Shown: positions 62,523 to 64,000 of the stretch, piece after piece
How positions within the stretch are numbered: position 1 is the stretch's first letter
Layout: every line of letters starts with the position of its first letter
Assembly: GCA_023053575.1 (NCBI GenBank)
Contig: JAKZAP010000058.1
Location: forward strand, 62,001 to 126,000
DNA: 64,000 bases
From: Branchinecta lynchi
Lineage: Eukaryota > Arthropoda > Branchiopoda > Anostraca > Branchinectidae
Direction of reading: 5' to 3'
Translations under genes and position numbers: made by a program
Notes under the pieces: model-generated
What the model was told of the DNA's origin: nothing
Database searches by the model: none
Seen by the model: only the letters and a program-made list of their open reading frames with translations

Positions 62523-62790
62523 CAACGTATGGGCACCATGCACATGAGTCCGGGCATGCCCAGACTTTGGGGCACCATGCCCAAAAATTTAGGATTTGTG
62601 TATGACTGGTCGATTACCCGCTACTGCTCTGCAGTGCATCAAATTTGACGTCACAATGACAATGATAGACAACCAATCGGCTGTTATCTTGACACTTCTT
62701 CTAAAGGGCTCTACTGCCATACAGCTGTTGAAGAAACCCTCGCACTATTTACTCTTCAACTTACTGTATTTTAAAATATTTTAATACTTT
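62523..62790 (+). repeat. Direct repeat H, copy 2
   Basis: Second copy of 61756-62010, same orientation, with small indels (CAATGACAATGATAGACAAC region) and ending ATTTTAAAATATTTTAATAC. Encoded frames are not conserved between copies. Confidence 0.75.
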
Positions 62791-63138
62791 AAAAGTAGTA
62801 TATTTTGCAGTAGTTACCCCTCATCTCACCCCCCTAGCAAAACTTGTGACAATTGCCCCCGCAACCCTGCTGCAACCCTCAATCTTAAAATTTAAAATCT
62901 AAGTGATATTATCTTGTGAAATATCTATAAATTGATGCAGAGATTTAGGGGAATGTGCACAAATGCTCCATTACAAATTTAAAGTGCAGCCGCCTAAAAC
63001 AATACCCAAATGGTGCCAGAATGGCGCGAATGTGCACCAATTGGCTACACTGATGCCACGCCATTTGAGCATGGGTATCAAAGAAGGGCTTAGTGTACTA
63101 GACTGCACCGAGTTGGTCAGAGATATCTCAGATCCTCA
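62791..63138. other. Unassigned DNA
   Basis: No repeat or frame that I can support. The sequence AAAAGCACAAACATA begins at its right edge and is duplicated at the far side of the next element. Confidence 0.3.
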
Positions 63139-63233
63139 AAAGCACAAACATAAATATTCTTTGAGCCCAAGCTGACTTTGAAACATTTATTCAAACAATG
63201 TTTGCAACGGATACGTCAGCTATGATTTTTCAT

Positions 63234-63279
63234 CAGCGATATTTCGGCCCTTCTTGGCAAGGGTCCTCGTCAGGCTGTC
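63234..63279 (-). ncRNA. Hammerhead-ribozyme motif, copy 1
   Basis: Minus strand: GACAGC, CTGACGA, stem II GGACCCTT/AAGGGCC with a single-A bulge, GAAA, then TATC followed by GCTG that pairs with CAGC. All conserved core bases of the hammerhead (CUGANGA and GAAA) are present and the cleavage triplet would be AUC. Confidence 0.55.
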
Positions 63280-63418
63280 AATCTTCTGGTTCAACTTCGG
63301 GGAAGGAAACAAACCTGTAATCCGTACTTCGTAGATAAATATTCTTTGAGCCCAAGCTGACTTTGAAACATTTATTCAAACAATGTTTGCAACGGATACG
63401 TCAGCTATGATTTTTCAT

Positions 63419-63464
63419 CAGCGATATTTTGGCCCTTCTTGGCAAGGGTCCTCATCAGGCTGTC
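63419..63464 (-). ncRNA. Hammerhead-ribozyme motif, copy 2 (core G lost)
   Basis: As copy 1, but the core reads CTGATGA and the GAAA is AAAA. This replaces a catalytic guanine, so this copy should be inactive. Stem II is unchanged. Confidence 0.5.
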
Positions 63465-63560
63465 AATCTTCTGGTTCAACTTCGGGGAAGGAAACAAACC
63501 TGTAATCCTGATTACCTGACTACAGGTTTGTTTCCTTCCCCGAAGTTGAACCAGAAGATT

Positions 63561-63606
63561 GACAGCCTGAAGAGGACCCTTGCCAAGAAGGGCCGAAATA
63601 TCGCTG
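63561..63606 (+). ncRNA. Hammerhead-ribozyme motif, copy 3
   Basis: Plus strand: GACAGC, CTGAAGA, stem II GGACCCTT/AAGGGCC, GAAA, TATC and GCTG. Between the three copies the only changes in the CUGANGA box are at the N position (C, T, A), as expected if the box is under constraint. Predicted cleavage is after 63602. Confidence 0.55.
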
Positions 63607-63665
63607 ATGAAAAATCATAGCTGACGTATCCGTTGCAAACATTGTTTGAATAAAAGCACAAACAT

Positions 63666-64000
63666 ACTTGCTATATGCTGACTCGATCTGGTACAGTAGA
63701 GGTATGCTTATGTGAACGTTTGTTGACATCGGATTTCGCCGAAGAAAACAATTAAACCATACCAGGCAACTTTTTGGGCTTTCTACTTATCAGAAACGCT
63801 GAATTTACATCTAGATTAACCAGATTTCATCACAAGTTTGAATCTTTTGGCTTTGTTTTACTCTGATTCTTCTTATAAGATCCAGACAGTCCGAAAAACG
63901 GCACCTAGCGTTCCGAAATTAAGCGCATTTTTGTCAACAGGTGCGCTAGGCTAGATCAAGCAGACCGAACGAGAGCGAACGGCAGGTGCCTCCCGCCACC
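63666..64000. other. Unassigned DNA at window end
   Basis: No frame or repeat I can support. Confidence 0.3.

Larger units (their letters stand above)
63151..63650. mobile_element. Penelope-like terminal repeat: two direct copies and one inverted copy
   Basis: A 185-bp unit (TTGAGCCCAAGCTGACTTTG ... GGAAACAAACCTGTAAT) occurs at 63151-63335 and 63336-63512, then in inverted orientation at about 63524-63650. The arms of the large hairpin run to about 130 bases with a 20-base loop. AAAAGCACAAACATA flanks both sides (63138-63152 and 63650-63664) as a likely target duplication of about 15 bases. Partial tandem plus inverted copies are characteristic of Penelope-like elements. No RT or GIY-YIG frame is present; this is only the terminal repeat. 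Confidence 0.65.

Overview
The window reads as repeat-dense intergenic DNA from an invertebrate animal. There are no operons and no ribosome-binding sites. Most sizeable reading frames are decayed non-LTR retrotransposons (LINEs), and the space between them holds hairpin DNA elements, tandem satellites, tRNA-like modules and long G/C tracts. I cannot name the species. I also cannot support any complete host gene; three short exon-like frames are listed with low confidence.

Layout. 1-774 is the right end of a satellite-bearing mobile repeat (family A). 780-1320 holds degenerate tandem repeats. 1900-4000 is a dispersed repeat carrying a TTA-flanked Harbinger-type MITE at 2899-3700. 4000-9720 is a minus-strand CR1-like LINE: ORF1 with a PHD-like finger and four CCCH zinc fingers, then APE endonuclease, then reverse transcriptase (RT), all broken. 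10665-10738 is a tRNA-like module. 10833-11877 is family B copy 1 and 12213-13860 is family A copy 2. 14780-18800 holds ORF1 and duplicated endonuclease fragments of another LINE plus a 106-bp hairpin element. 20794-21987 and 24230-25531 are minus-strand frames of unrecognised zinc-finger proteins that resemble retroelement ORF1s. 22713-23790 is an RT fragment.

25850-30700 is an AT-rich repeat tract split by family A copy 3 (27136-29328), which contains seven 281-bp satellite units. 31794-34488 is family A copy 4. 35408-38128 is a second copy of the CR1-like LINE with a (ATCT)n tail and a possible 7-bp target duplication. 40822-43677 is an intact 951-codon endonuclease-RT reading frame, the best-preserved gene here. 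47731-48303 is a foldback element with 32-bp repeats in its arms and an ATGT target duplication. 51052-51670 is a short family A copy and 52272-53688 a family B copy. 53867-56190 is a 5'-truncated LINE inside another family B fragment. 56400-63150 is mainly unique or unrecognised DNA with small inverted-repeat elements and a second tRNA-like module. 63139-63665 is a Penelope-like terminal repeat (two direct copies plus one inverted) carrying hammerhead-ribozyme motifs.

How the parts relate. The LINEs would supply RT and endonuclease for their own movement and perhaps for short tRNA-like repeats. Families A and B have no coding capacity. They share one end architecture: an insertion edge of T residues, a palindrome repeated at both ends, and a 3' terminus reading CTTGTT. 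That suggests one enzyme, probably Helitron/Helentron-like and not encoded here, mobilises both.
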